Source: an uncultured bacterium (GTDB taxonomy: Bacteria > Bacillota > Clostridia > Lachnospirales > Anaerotignaceae). From it: a DNA stretch of 28,813 bases. This document shows, one piece after another, positions 16,292-24,942 of this stretch. The notes under the pieces are model-generated. The model did not search any database. It worked only from the letters and a program-made list of their open reading frames with translations, and was not told the origin of the DNA. Positions within the stretch are counted from its first letter, which is position 1. The number at the start of each line of letters is the position of its first letter. The stretch covers positions 1 through 28,813 of the forward strand of contig CAJMNV010000008.1 in assembly GCA_905214825.1 (NCBI GenBank), given 5' to 3'. The translations under genes and the position numbers were made by a program.

Positions 16292-17477
16292 CTTGCCCCT
16301 TTCTTTGTGTTTTTCCAATTTCTTCTGACAATGTGGCTTTGCATATTGCTCTGACACAGTCTGTATATACTTCATATTGCATTTGTATTTGTTCTACGAT
16401 TTCATTTTGTTGTAATGTTTGTTCTGCCTTTTCATTGCAAATTTTTTCCAATTCTTTTTTTGCTTGTTCCACCGTTCTTGTTTTTGGTTGTGTGGTATAT
16501 GGTTGATATTGCTCTGTTTGCAACATAATGGGCAACTGAAAATCACCCAAACCCATTGGTTTTTGTGAAATGATGGTTGTTTCAAAATCACCCATCATAT
16601 TTGGTTTTATAATATCCAATTTTTTATCTTTCCATATCCAGATACGATTTGTTTTTGGTTCTCCTTGCCACACATTTTCTGTATATTGCAAAGGCAATTC
16701 TTCCGTCATATTCTGCCAAGTTCTCGCTGTGACACTGCCTTGTGCTGCCACATATTCGCTGTGTATTTCTTCCCCTTCCACACCTACTTGTATTTCGGAA
16801 GAAATCAACACATCACCTGCTTTGACAACATCACCCACTTGCACCAAAGGTGTCCCTCTTTGTGCTGTAATTTGTAATATCACGCCATCTTTTTCTGCCA
16901 CAATATCTTGTGGTGTTTCTTTGTCTATGATTTCTGTTTTTTCAATGGTTTCTGCCAACTGTATGGTTGCATCAGTACCTTGTACGGATACACTCACCCA
17001 AGAAATATCCGCAAAAGATGACAACAGTTGTTTTGTAATGGTTTCTGTATCTACATTGGCTTTCCATGCACCAGGGCGTAGTCCCCATTCTGCACAAGCC
17101 GAAAGCAATTCTTCTTTTGACAACCGTTCATTGCCTTCAATATCCACCATCCATACAAAAGAGGACAGCACATACAGCCCTACAATAAAAAATAGCAACC
17201 CTGCCATCAAAAATTGTCTGCCTTTATATTTTCGCCATTTCGCAGGCAATCCACCATACGCCATAACCTCCAAACGGCAACCCGTTTTTTCTGCACAATA
17301 TTCCAATGCTTTCAGCCCATTCCATGATGTTTTCATCACCATACCGGTACTGTTTGCTTTTGCGTCCCAGAACAAAACTTGGCGATAAGACGCCATATTC
17401 ATAAAACGCTCCATAGAAAAACCGGTTATCTTTATCATAACATATCCACGTAAATAATACCAGAATACAGGCAACAA
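16245..17477 (-). CDS. yqfD: Sporulation protein YqfD
   Basis: A 410-residue YqfD family protein. The start resembles the family pattern (YYLRGYVMIKITG, then ERFMN). One membrane segment lies at about 92-110 (LLFFIVGLYVLSSFVW). The extracytoplasmic part has a FtsQ/POTRA-like region (VDIEGNERLSKEEL) and a beta-rich segment with GDVVKAGDVLISSEIQ. In Bacillus, yqfC-yqfD is a mother-cell sporulation operon, so the pair indicates endospore capacity. Only TTG codons fit as a start: an in-frame TGA lies just upstream, and the weak ribosome site GGGTGA is 6 nt before TTG 17477. The start is therefore the less certain part of the call. Confidence 0.9.
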   Translation of the reverse strand: MLPVFWYYLRGYVMIKITGFSMERFMNMASYRQVLFWDAKANSTGMVMKTSWNGLKALEYCAEKTGCRLEVMAYGGLPAKWRKYKGRQFLMAGLLFFIVGLYVLSSFVWMVDIEGNERLSKEELLSACAEWGLRPGAWKANVDTETITKQLLSSFADISWVSVSVQGTDATIQLAETIEKTEIIDKETPQDIVAEKDGVILQITAQRGTPLVQVGDVVKAGDVLISSEIQVGVEGEEIHSEYVAAQGSVTARTWQNMTEELPLQYTENVWQGEPKTNRIWIWKDKKLDIIKPNMMGDFETTIISQKPMGLGDFQLPIMLQTEQYQPYTTQPKTRTVEQAKKELEKICNEKAEQTLQQNEIVEQIQMQYEVYTDCVRAICKATLSEEIGKTQRKGQDAIYESNRADTTIRE

Positions 17478-17498
17478 AATACTTCACCCAGCCTTCTT

Positions 17499-17768
17499 TT
17501 ATCGCAAAAATTCCAAACTGTCCACACGCCCTTTCACGACGATACAATCCGCAGACATTTGTTTCAATTCCAAAGATAGCCCACAAATTTTCAAACTGCC
17601 AATACCTGTGGCAATGCGTATCACCTCTGTACTGTATTCCATCAAACCTTTATGATTTTCTATTGTCAACTCCTCCTGTCCTACCATAGAAATCAAAGGC
17701 AAATGCAACACCACTTCTTTTGGCAAATGCAATGTTTCGGCAACCTGTCTGCCCCATGTCAACGTCAT
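17499..17768 (-). CDS. yqfC: Sporulation protein YqfC
   Basis: An 89-residue YqfC family protein (GRQVAETLHLPKEVVLHLP, followed by the ENHKGLMEYSTEVIRI region), typical in length and located directly before yqfD. AAGGAGG precedes the ATG at 17768 by only two to three bases, and the TTG two codons later has better spacing, so the true start may be two codons shorter. The open frame continues to 17861 without family similarity. It is the first gene of the long operon running to recO. A sporulation-type promoter may lie upstream. Confidence 0.9.
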   Translation of the reverse strand: MTLTWGRQVAETLHLPKEVVLHLPLISMVGQEELTIENHKGLMEYSTEVIRIATGIGSLKICGLSLELKQMSADCIVVKGRVDSLEFLR

Positions 17769-17793
17769 TCCCTCCTTTTGTGGTTCTATTTCT

Positions 17794-17823
17794 ATCTTTA
17801 TGCAAAACATTGCCACTTCATGC
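17794..17823 (-). promoter_or_regulatory. Possible SigE-like promoter before yqfC
   Basis: On the minus strand GCATGAA (17823-17817), 14 nt, then CATAAAGAT (17802-17794). The -10 resembles the SigE form CATAnnAT and the spacing is right, but the -35 is only a partial match. Confidence 0.3.
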
Positions 17824-17840
17824 ACCCTGCCCTTTGACAC

Positions 17841-17871
17841 AAAAAAGACCACCGCTTTCACGGTGGTCTTT
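17841..17871 (-). terminator. Intrinsic terminator of rpsU-yqeY
   Basis: AAAGACCACCG (17871-17861 read on the minus strand) pairs with CGGTGGTCTTT (17854-17844), 11 bp, then TTTTTTG. It lies just after yqeY and before yqfC and so separates the two operons. Confidence 0.92.
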
Positions 17872-17885
17872 ATTGAACTCTTATT

Positions 17886-18335
17886 TTATTTGCCTTGGAG
17901 CAGTTTTTTTACAAAATCACCAACAACTTTGTTGTCTGCACGCCCTTTGACTTTGGGTGCCACTATTGCCATCACTTTTCCCATATCCTTCATGGTAGAA
18001 GCACCTGTTTCAGCAACAGCTTCGGCAACAATCGTTTGAATTTCTTGTTCACTCAATTGCTCTGGAAGGTAACCCAATAAAACTTCGATTTCTTTGTTCA
18101 ATTTTTCAATCAAATCCTGTCTGCCACTTTTTTCAAAATCAGGCAGAGAATCTCGACGGCTTTTGAGTTGTTTGGAAACAACTTCTATCACGCCTTCGTC
18201 GTCTAATTCAATTTTTTGGTCTTTTTCAATCTGCAATATACCAGAACGGACTAATTGTACGGTATCTTTTCGTATAGTGTCCTTTTCTTTCATTGCTGTT
18301 TTCAAATCCTCAAAAAGACGTTCTTTTAATGACAT
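17886..18335 (-). CDS. yqeY: GatB/YqeY domain-containing protein
   Basis: A 149-residue YqeY protein with the typical start MSLKERLFEDLKTAMKEKD, the central KQLKSRRDSLPDFEKSGR, LLGYLPEQLSEQEI and the C-terminal MGKVMAIVAPKVKGRADNK. YqeY resembles the tRNA-binding tail of GatB but stands alone; its function is unclear, though it regularly follows rpsU. The ATG at 18335 has AAAGGG 9 nt upstream; the longer frame to 18356 covers that site. It lies 26 nt downstream of rpsU, in the same transcript. Confidence 0.95.
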   Translation of the reverse strand: MSLKERLFEDLKTAMKEKDTIRKDTVQLVRSGILQIEKDQKIELDDEGVIEVVSKQLKSRRDSLPDFEKSGRQDLIEKLNKEIEVLLGYLPEQLSEQEIQTIVAEAVAETGASTMKDMGKVMAIVAPKVKGRADNKVVGDFVKKLLQGK

Positions 18336-18361
18336 AACCATCATCCCTTTACGCAAGAAAA

Positions 18362-18538
18362 TTATTTGAATTTACGTTTTCTGGCAGCTTCGGATTTCTT
18401 TTTGCGTTTTACGCTGGGTTTGTCATAATGCTCTCTTTTGCGTACTTCGCCCATGATACCATCTCTTGCACAAGTTCTTTTGAAACGACGCAGTGCGCTG
18501 TCTAAGGATTCATTTTCTTTAACTTTTACCTCTGACAT
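18362..18538 (-). CDS. rpsU: 30S ribosomal protein S21
   Basis: A 58-residue, strongly basic protein matching bS21 over its whole length (VKVKENESLDSALRRFKR, then the YDKPSVKRKKKSEAARKRK tail). bS21 sits near the anti-Shine-Dalgarno end of 16S rRNA and acts in initiation. The ATG at 18538 follows GGGAGGGAGGG. The frame upstream to 18592 is leader RNA. A strong promoter lies about 95 nt upstream, and the leader contains paired segments that may be regulatory. Confidence 0.98.
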   Translation of the reverse strand: MSEVKVKENESLDSALRRFKRTCARDGIMGEVRKREHYDKPSVKRKKKSEAARKRKFK

Positions 18539-18544
18539 GAATTT

Positions 18545-18627
18545 CCCTCCCTCCCAGATGCGAGATTCGTGTACGGGAAAGACAAAATTCATGCATCTTT
18601 TACAGAATTGCCTTTTTTACCGTACAT
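18545..18627 (-). promoter_or_regulatory. rpsU 5' leader with interleaved complementary segments
   Basis: Along the RNA the order is TGTACGG (18626-18620), AGATGC (18598-18593), CCGTACA (18576-18570), GCATCT (18561-18556), then the ribosome site. Segments 1 and 3 pair, and 2 and 4 pair, which is the topology of a pseudoknot or of two alternative hairpins. Pair 2/4 ends one or two bases before the GGGAGGGAGGG. Confidence 0.4.
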
Positions 18628-18633
18628 TTTAGA

Positions 18634-18662
18634 ATTATACACAAAAAGATGTAAAACGTCAA
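18634..18662 (-). promoter_or_regulatory. Strong SigA promoter of rpsU-yqeY
   Basis: TTGACG (18662-18657), a 17-nt spacer and perfect TATAAT (18639-18634). Short inverted repeats lie next to it (AATATC/GATATT at 18661-18678 and TTCTG-T-CAGAA at 18677-18687). Confidence 0.85.
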
Positions 18663-18709
18663 TATCAATCCCGATATTCTGTCAGAAAATTATACTTTTT
18701 TTGCTAAAA

Positions 18710-20956
18710 TTATCCATTTGTTTTCTTTTTTGTACTTTTTGCGACTGTTTGTGTTTTTTTACGAAGCACAACCATACCCAAAGGCGGTACTTGTATACAA
18801 ATACTATCTGGTCTGTTATCCCATGCTTTTTTATGGCTTTTGATTTGTTTTTTGTTCACAATACCACTGCCGCCATATATCTGCGCATCGCTGTTAAACA
18901 CTTCTTCATAAACACCTTCCGCAGATACCCCCAAATCAAAATGCATATGTGGCTCTGGTGTGAAATTACACACAAAATACAATTCTTTATCTTTTTTATC
19001 ACGGCGGATAAATGATACCACAGAATTCTCTTTATCATCACATGAAATCCATGTAAAACCTTTTGGGTCACTGTCCAATTCCCACATAGATGCATGTTCC
19101 AAATACAATCTGTTCAAGTCTTTGCAATACTGTTGCATTTGTTGGTGGTCTTTATATTGGAGTAAATGCCAATCCAAACTTCTTGCCTCGCTCCATTCAT
19201 TGAATTGTGCAAATTCGCCCCCCATAAATAATAGCTTTTTGCCAGGGTGTCCATACATAAAACCATATGCCAATCTTAAATTTGCATATTTTTGCCACAA
19301 ATCCCCAGGCATTTTGCCAATCATGGCACTTTTTTCATGTACCACTTCATCATGGGACAACACCAGCACAAACTGCTCGGAATATTGATATGCCATACCA
19401 AATGTCAAATTATTATGATGGTATTTTCGATATATGGGGTCTTTTTCCATATAAAACAAAAAATCATTCATCCAACCCATATTCCATTTCATGGTAAATC
19501 CCAAACCATTTTCTGAAACCGGCTTTGTAACCCCTTCCCAACAAGTAGACTCCTCTGCAATCATCATCGCATCTGGAAATTGTTTTGCAATGACAGCATT
19601 CATATGTTTCAAAAATTCCACAGCATCAATATTTTCACGCCCACCATACACATTTGGCAACCATTCTCCATCATTTTTGCAAAAATCCAAATATAACATA
19701 GATGCCACCGCATCGACACGCAACCCATCAATATGATATTCTTTCAGCCAAAACAAAGCATTTGCAATCAAAAAATTACTAACTTCTTTTCTTCCATAAT
19801 TGAATATGTATGTTCCCCATTGTTTATGTTCGCCCTGTCTGGGGTCTTGGTGTTCATATAGTGCCGTACCATCAAAACGTCCCAGTCCAAAACCATCTTT
19901 TGGAAAGTGTGCTGGTACCCAATCCAATATTACACCAATATTATTTTGGTGGCATTTATCCACAAATTCCCGAAACATCTCAGGTGTACCATAACGACTG
20001 GTGGGTGCATAATAACCTGTCACCTGATACCCCCAACTGCCATCAAAAGGGTGTTCAGCCACAGGCAACAATTCAATATGGGTAAAGCCCATTTCTTTGA
20101 CATATGGAATCAGTTTCTCTGCCAATTCCGTATATGTCAAAAAGCGATTACCTTCTTCCGGTGCACGCATATAAGAACCTAGATGCACTTCATAAATGTT
20201 CATGGGGGATTGATGCACATTTCTTTTTTTACGAGCCGTCAACCATTTTCTGTCTTTCCAAGTATGCCCCCCCAGATTTGTCACCACAGAAGCCGTATCT
20301 GGTCGCAGTTGTGCCCCAAATGCATAAGGGTCACATTTGTCTATGGTAGTTCCATTTTGTTGCACAATATGAAATTTGTATTGGTCGCCTGCCGCCAAAC
20401 CAGGAATAAATAATTCCCAAATACCAGAATTACCCAAAAGCCGCATAGGGTGACGGCAGCTATTCCAGTTGTTAAAATTGCCTATCACACTCACACTTTT
20501 TGCATTGGGTGCCCAAACACCAAACGCAACCCCTTTTGCCCCTTCAAACGTCTGCATATTTGCCCCCAATTTGCGATAAATGCCATAATGCGTACCTTGA
20601 TTGAACAAATAACGATCATATTCGGAAATAGTGGGAGAAAACGCATAAGGATCATACGTCCGCCATGTATGCCCTTTTCCATCTGCACACTCTAAACGAT
20701 AGCGAAACCATTCTGTTCTTTCTGCGATGCAAACCTCAAAAAAACCGTCTTCATGTATTTTTTGCATAGGATATTTATTTTTTGCAGTTGTTGCATCGAC
20801 TACCACAACACGTTCTGCACTTGGTAAAAATACACGCACGACCACAGCTTTACCTTTCTTTGTTTCTATTTCATGCATACCCAATATATGGTGTGGGTCT
20901 GTATGTTCTCCATTGATAATCGCAAATAATTCGTTCAAATGTTGAATGGTCATCAT
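18710..20956 (-). CDS. glgB: 1,4-alpha-glucan branching enzyme
   Basis: A 748-residue GH13 branching enzyme that makes alpha-1,6 branches in glycogen. Two N-terminal beta domains (about 15-110, then a CBM48-type region about 125-215 with FGVWAPNAKSVSVIGNFNNW) precede the catalytic barrel. The catalytic set is present: DGLRVDAVASMLYLD (nucleophile Asp near 410), MMIAEEST (acid Glu near 463) and LVLSHDEVVHEKSAM (Asp near 530), with VILDWVPAHFP upstream. A C-terminal beta domain completes it. GGAAGGGG precedes the ATG. No other glycogen genes are adjacent, so it is a stand-alone unit under its own promoter. No clear terminator hairpin follows it. Confidence 0.97.
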   Translation of the reverse strand: MMTIQHLNELFAIINGEHTDPHHILGMHEIETKKGKAVVVRVFLPSAERVVVVDATTAKNKYPMQKIHEDGFFEVCIAERTEWFRYRLECADGKGHTWRTYDPYAFSPTISEYDRYLFNQGTHYGIYRKLGANMQTFEGAKGVAFGVWAPNAKSVSVIGNFNNWNSCRHPMRLLGNSGIWELFIPGLAAGDQYKFHIVQQNGTTIDKCDPYAFGAQLRPDTASVVTNLGGHTWKDRKWLTARKKRNVHQSPMNIYEVHLGSYMRAPEEGNRFLTYTELAEKLIPYVKEMGFTHIELLPVAEHPFDGSWGYQVTGYYAPTSRYGTPEMFREFVDKCHQNNIGVILDWVPAHFPKDGFGLGRFDGTALYEHQDPRQGEHKQWGTYIFNYGRKEVSNFLIANALFWLKEYHIDGLRVDAVASMLYLDFCKNDGEWLPNVYGGRENIDAVEFLKHMNAVIAKQFPDAMMIAEESTCWEGVTKPVSENGLGFTMKWNMGWMNDFLFYMEKDPIYRKYHHNNLTFGMAYQYSEQFVLVLSHDEVVHEKSAMIGKMPGDLWQKYANLRLAYGFMYGHPGKKLLFMGGEFAQFNEWSEARSLDWHLLQYKDHQQMQQYCKDLNRLYLEHASMWELDSDPKGFTWISCDDKENSVVSFIRRDKKDKELYFVCNFTPEPHMHFDLGVSAEGVYEEVFNSDAQIYGGSGIVNKKQIKSHKKAWDNRPDSICIQVPPLGMVVLRKKTQTVAKSTKKKTNG

Positions 20957-21006
20957 AGGCTGCCCCTTCCTTTCGTTCTTGTTTTTTTACAAAAACACTT
21001 TTTTTT

Positions 21007-21035
21007 ATTATATCCTATATCTATCATTTTGGAAA
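21007..21035 (-). promoter_or_regulatory. SigA-type promoter for glgB
   Basis: TTTCCA (21035-21030), 17 nt, then perfect TATAAT (21012-21007), about 50 nt before the start codon. Confidence 0.6.
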
Positions 21036-21073
21036 CAAATACACCAATGAAATTTATGTCTTTTTTCGGCAAA

Positions 21074-21124
21074 TCAAAAAATAAGAGAAATGATATGTTC
21101 ATAAAATCTATCATTTCTCTTATT
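21074..21124 (-). terminator. Intrinsic terminator after the TolC-like gene
   Basis: A 16-bp perfect stem (21109-21124 with 21080-21095) has a 13-nt loop and, on the minus strand, the tail TTTTTTG. It lies four bases past the stop codon. Confidence 0.93.
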
Positions 21125-21127
21125 GTA

Positions 21128-22344
21128 TTATTTTGACATACGAGGTGTTGCCCCTGCCAAAAGTTCTGTATTTTCAAATTGATATATTTGCATATCATGT
21201 GCATATTCTAATTGACGCAAAGCATTTTCTGCCTGTTCCACTGCCAAAGCCGCTTTGTCCAATGTGATTGTTGTGGCATTGCCTGCACGTACATTCACTT
21301 CTGCGGCACGATATGCGGCTTGTGATTGTTTTAATGTCGCTTGTGTCGCCTCATATTGCGATTCCAACTGCGTGATTGTATTGTGTGCATTACGGATTGC
21401 CAATTCTTTATTTTCTTTTGTTGTTTTTAGTTTTTTTTTTTTTTTTTTTTTTCTTTTGTTGTTTTCAGGCTTCTTTGTGCTTCCGCAAAGGAATATTCTT
21501 TTCCTGCCGTTTCGCCGCCGGTAGATGTCCAAGGCAAATAATTTTTTCCAAATTTTGCATCACTGACAGCCTGTTCTTGCAACTTAATGGTATAATCGGT
21601 ATTGAGTTTATTTGTGACATATTGGTCTAATGTTTGTGTCATGGTATAGGGTTGATATATCACATCATATACCAATGTATATACAGCATTTTTTTCTGCA
21701 CCAATTAACTGATAAAATGAAGCATATTCTTGTTGCAATGCCATTTCCAGCTTTACTGTATCAAATTCAGCCTGTTGATAATCACTGTATAAATTTTGCA
21801 ATTCATAATCACTCAACACGCCCAATTCATTTTTCAACATACCTTGTTCATACAATTTCTTTTTCAATTCTGTATCTTTTTTCTTCCATGCCAATGCACT
21901 TTCATCGCTCAATATAGAAGTAAACTGATTTTTTACAGAGGCTTCCAAAGTCAATTTTGTCAATTCCTCAGAATATTTATTTTTTGTCATATTGCTGCTA
22001 ATATTTTGTATGGAAGAATAAATCCCATAAATTTCAGGGTCTACCCACTGTTGGTAAGAAACAGACGGCACACTGAAAGAACCCGTAATATCCCAAATAT
22101 CTTCTTTCAACTTTTGGAGATATTCTGCTTGGTCGCTGCTGCTTCTCAAATCTATACTATTGGTTTTTGCCATTTCCACAGCCATATCCAATGTCAATGC
22201 ATTTTCTGGCAATGTTGTTTGTGTTTGTATTTCGAGCATTTTTGTATCATCATCTATTTTTTTTGCATCATCCGCAAAAGCTGTTGTAGAAAGCAACAAA
22301 GTCGCCAATATCATTGCAACCCCTTGATATACTTTTCTTTTCAT
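21128..22344 (-). pseudogene. TolC-family (outer-membrane-efflux-like) protein, frame broken at a homopolymer
   Basis: The N-terminal part (22344 to a TAA at 21429-21427, 305 residues) has a signal peptide (KRKVYQGVAMILATLLLSTTAFA) and long alpha-helical stretches with the TLPENALTLDMAVEMAKTNS start of TolC-like proteins. The C-terminal part continues in another frame, 21128 to about 21430, from ENKELAIRNAHNTITQLES through coiled coil to ELLAGATPRMSK. The break is exactly at an A22 tract on the coding strand, flanked by near-identical LKTTKE-coding segments. A tract of 20 or 23 A would restore one frame of roughly 405 residues. TolC-like proteins occur in monoderm Clostridia with HlyD/ABC partners; none is here. 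The ATG at 22344 has GGAGG 9 nt upstream. It may be a phase-variable gene, be rescued by slippage, or reflect a sequencing error. Confidence 0.75.
21413..21467. repeat. T22/A22 homopolymer between two copies of a 16-nt repeat
   Basis: Positions 21431-21452 are 22 consecutive T on the plus strand. On the coding (minus) strand, CTGAAAACAACAAAAG lies on one side and CTAAAAACAACAAAAG on the other (one mismatch). The inserted unit is 38 nt, which is 16 plus 22 and not divisible by three. Confidence 0.95.
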
Positions 22345-22372
22345 AGATTTCAACCTCCCTTATTATGAAAAA

Positions 22373-22381
22373 ATTATAGCA
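22373..22381 (-). promoter_or_regulatory. Extended -10 promoter of the TolC-like gene
   Basis: TGC-TATAAT (22381-22373) forms an extended -10. The -35 region is only T-rich. It lies about 30 nt before the start codon. Confidence 0.55.
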
Positions 22382-22445
22382 CACAACCATATAAAAAAAT
22401 AGTGACTTAATCATTTCTTAAACTATATTTTATTTTTTGATACAA

Positions 22446-22476
22446 AACAAAAAGAGAGTCTAAAAAGACTCTCTTT
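22446..22476 (-). terminator. Intrinsic terminator of the surface-protein gene
   Basis: AAAGAGAGTC (22476-22467 on the minus strand) pairs with GACTCTCTTT (22460-22451) around a 6-nt loop, followed by TTTGTTTTG. Confidence 0.9.
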
Positions 22477-22515
22477 ATTGTTTGAGCATAAGTATTTTAT
22501 TCGATAACGGTCAAA

Positions 22516-24942
22516 TTATTTGCTGCCGTTCAATGTAGCTGTTCTTGTTGCTGCATCCCATGTGATGTCTGCAACACCCAAAGCAACGCCCAAATCTCTC
22601 ATAGGCAAGAATGCTCTGCCAACGCCGCCTTCTTCTTTGATTTCAACAGCGGAGCTTGTAGGAACAGGTGCACCATTGATGTACATTGTTTTCTGACCAA
22701 CTGTCATTGTGATTACTTTGCTGCCGTACATAACTGTAGCTGTTCTAGCTTCGCCATTCCAAACTACGTTTTCGTTAGGGATACCCAAAGCTTTTGCAAC
22801 TGCTCTGATAGGCAACATTGTGTAGTTACCAGCATTGATGTAAGCTGCAACGTCCAATTCTACTTTTGTTTCACCAGACAACAAGTATTTTTCGCCAACA
22901 GGAACAACAACTTTTGTTGTGAAGGAGTCAGCGTCTTCTCTACCACCTGTTACGATGTTTACGAAACCAGCTTTTGCTGTATCGCTGTAGAAATCTTCGT
23001 TGATGTTGTTGATGATTTGGTTATCTTTTTCAGCACCCAGGATTGCTTGACCCAAGTAAGCACTGCCCTTTGTGTCATCCTTTTCGTTTACTGCACCGTT
23101 CATTGTAGAAGAAACTACTTTCAGGTCATAAGCACCAGCAGGCAAGCTTCTGTCCATGAACAATGTCATGTCGGAAATTGTGATTGTTGCAGGTTCGTCA
23201 TCACTTCTGCTATCTACGTCAAATTTGATAACGCCGCCGTTTGTTTTCACGTTTTTCACGCTCAAACCGCTCTTTTCGTCAACTGTTATTTTTGCATCAT
23301 CGTCAAAGCTAATTTTTTCCATAGCGATTTCAAATGTTGCATTTTTGTTCCACAGACCAGCTTCTGCTTCTGTGATTGTTACGTTTGTAGGGATTTTTGT
23401 TTGTCTGTAGTCAATTTTCAGGTCGTTCTGTTCTGCTTTTACTACATAAGGTTTTACAAATTTTGCAATTTTTACTTCTTGAGTTTCAACTGCATCGCCT
23501 TCCAATTTCAATGTTACATCGCCTTCGAAGTTAGGGTCAGCAACCAATGTCAATGTGAAGTTCAATTCAGCTTTTTTAGTGTCTTTAGAGTCTGTTTCAT
23601 CCCATGTTCTTTTTGCAAATGTCAATTTTTCGAAGTCGCCTTTTCTGTAAGCTGCTGCAAACCAGTCGTCGTCAACCTTAGCACCATCTTTGTCCATGTT
23701 AGAGCTTGTAACATCTACATCACTTGCCAAGTAAACGCCTTCAGGCAATGTCAATGTAAAGTCTTTGCTGTTGTTCCAAGCACCGGGGAAAGATTCTTTG
23801 ATTGTTACTTCCAAAGATTTGTGGTCGCTGCTATCTGTGATACCTTCGTTTTGCACGTTAACACCGCTGTAAATTACAGGCAGGTCAGCATCTTTATCTA
23901 CGCTCATTGTTACAGCACTGTCGATTGCTTTTGCAACTTCAACGGATACTGTATCGTTACCAGTCACATAGATTTTCAATGTAGCTGTTGCACCAGATTT
24001 TGCATTTGCAGCTTCTACATTCAAGCCTTCAAATGTCCATGTATCTGTATTTGCCAAGTTTGCAGCCAGAGTACCCAACTGGTCAAAATCAATGATCATT
24101 TCTTCGCCATCGATATCAGTAGCTGCTTTGTCCAATGTTACGGAACCACCTTTACCATCTGTCAATTTAGCAATAGTAGTACCATTTTTTTCAACAAATT
24201 CAAAACCACTGCTCAGTTTCAATTTGATTTCGCCTTTGCTTTTTTGACCCAAGTCAGCAGCAGCAAAGATATTGTCCATATTGCCAACTGTAGCTTTCAA
24301 TTTTACATCTTCCAATGTAGAAATTTCTTCTACTGCGATGTCTGTCAATTTTTTTGTAGAAGCGCTCAAACCTTTACCTTCTACTGTTGCGTATACAACA
24401 TCACTGCCACCATCAATTTTGAAATCGTCGGAGCTAACAGATACTTTTGCTGTTTTGCCTTTGGATGCAGAATCGATTGTGGATTTCAAGCTAACTGTGA
24501 TTACGTCATCTGTTTGCAAATATTTTGTAGTATCTGCTGTGCTTGTGTAATCATTTGTCAATTCGATTTCTACTTCATCAGTGCCATCACCATTGAATTC
24601 TGTAGTAGCAGTAGTTACTTTTGCAATATCTGCTTTTTCTGTACCATAGTAGTCTTTTACAGTTACATCAGGAGCAGCACCTTTAAAATTCGCATTGTCC
24701 AATGTTACAGTAAATTTCACTTTATCATTATAACCTGTTGTGAAATCTGCTGTGTTAATTTTCAATTGCAGTTCTGCATCGTTTACTTCTTTGTTGGTTT
24801 TCAGTTCTTCAACTGTATAGTTGCTCGCACCAACTACTTTCGCTGTTGCTTTCAGGTCTACACCGTTTGCCGCAAATGCAGTTGCAGGCACCAATGATGT
24901 AACCATAGCCGCAGCCATTACCATGGACATCAATTTTTTCAT
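22516..24942 (-). CDS. Secreted surface (S-layer-like) protein with C-terminal copper-amine-oxidase-N domains
   Basis: An 808-residue exported protein. A signal peptide (MKKLMSMVMAAAMVTSLVPA, with AFA-AN as the likely cleavage site near 26) is followed by about 640 residues of threonine-, aspartate- and valine-rich beta sequence resembling repeated Ig-like domains. The C-terminal 120 residues match the copper amine oxidase N-terminal-type domain (MLPIRAVAKALGIPNENVVW; MYINGAPV; AFLPMRDLGVALGV), a common wall-associated module in Clostridia. The protein is acidic and has only rare cysteines. Codon choice differs from neighbours, with more C-ending and GCT/ACT codons, as in highly expressed genes. 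The start at 24942 has GGAGG 10 nt upstream. The frame is open to 25182 but that part is leader. An S-layer role is inference. Confidence 0.85.
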   Translation of the reverse strand: MKKLMSMVMAAAMVTSLVPATAFAANGVDLKATAKVVGASNYTVEELKTNKEVNDAELQLKINTADFTTGYNDKVKFTVTLDNANFKGAAPDVTVKDYYGTEKADIAKVTTATTEFNGDGTDEVEIELTNDYTSTADTTKYLQTDDVITVSLKSTIDSASKGKTAKVSVSSDDFKIDGGSDVVYATVEGKGLSASTKKLTDIAVEEISTLEDVKLKATVGNMDNIFAAADLGQKSKGEIKLKLSSGFEFVEKNGTTIAKLTDGKGGSVTLDKAATDIDGEEMIIDFDQLGTLAANLANTDTWTFEGLNVEAANAKSGATATLKIYVTGNDTVSVEVAKAIDSAVTMSVDKDADLPVIYSGVNVQNEGITDSSDHKSLEVTIKESFPGAWNNSKDFTLTLPEGVYLASDVDVTSSNMDKDGAKVDDDWFAAAYRKGDFEKLTFAKRTWDETDSKDTKKAELNFTLTLVADPNFEGDVTLKLEGDAVETQEVKIAKFVKPYVVKAEQNDLKIDYRQTKIPTNVTITEAEAGLWNKNATFEIAMEKISFDDDAKITVDEKSGLSVKNVKTNGGVIKFDVDSRSDDEPATITISDMTLFMDRSLPAGAYDLKVVSSTMNGAVNEKDDTKGSAYLGQAILGAEKDNQIINNINEDFYSDTAKAGFVNIVTGGREDADSFTTKVVVPVGEKYLLSGETKVELDVAAYINAGNYTMLPIRAVAKALGIPNENVVWNGEARTATVMYGSKVITMTVGQKTMYINGAPVPTSSAVEIKEEGGVGRAFLPMRDLGVALGVADITWDAATRTATLNGSK

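Noticed and set aside
18661..18687. Terminator for glgB
   Set aside because: The inverted repeats are short, lack a T run and overlap the rpsU promoter; they look more like operator sites.
21128..22344. TolC-like gene as evidence for an outer membrane (diderm)
   Set aside because: TolC-like proteins also occur in monoderm Clostridia, and no LPS, BAM or other outer-membrane gene is present.
23017..24897. 626-codon open frame on the plus strand opposite the surface-protein gene
   Set aside because: It is a mirror of the coding frame's strong codon bias: cysteine- and phenylalanine-rich, without a ribosome site or domain, opposite a gene with signal peptide and family domains.
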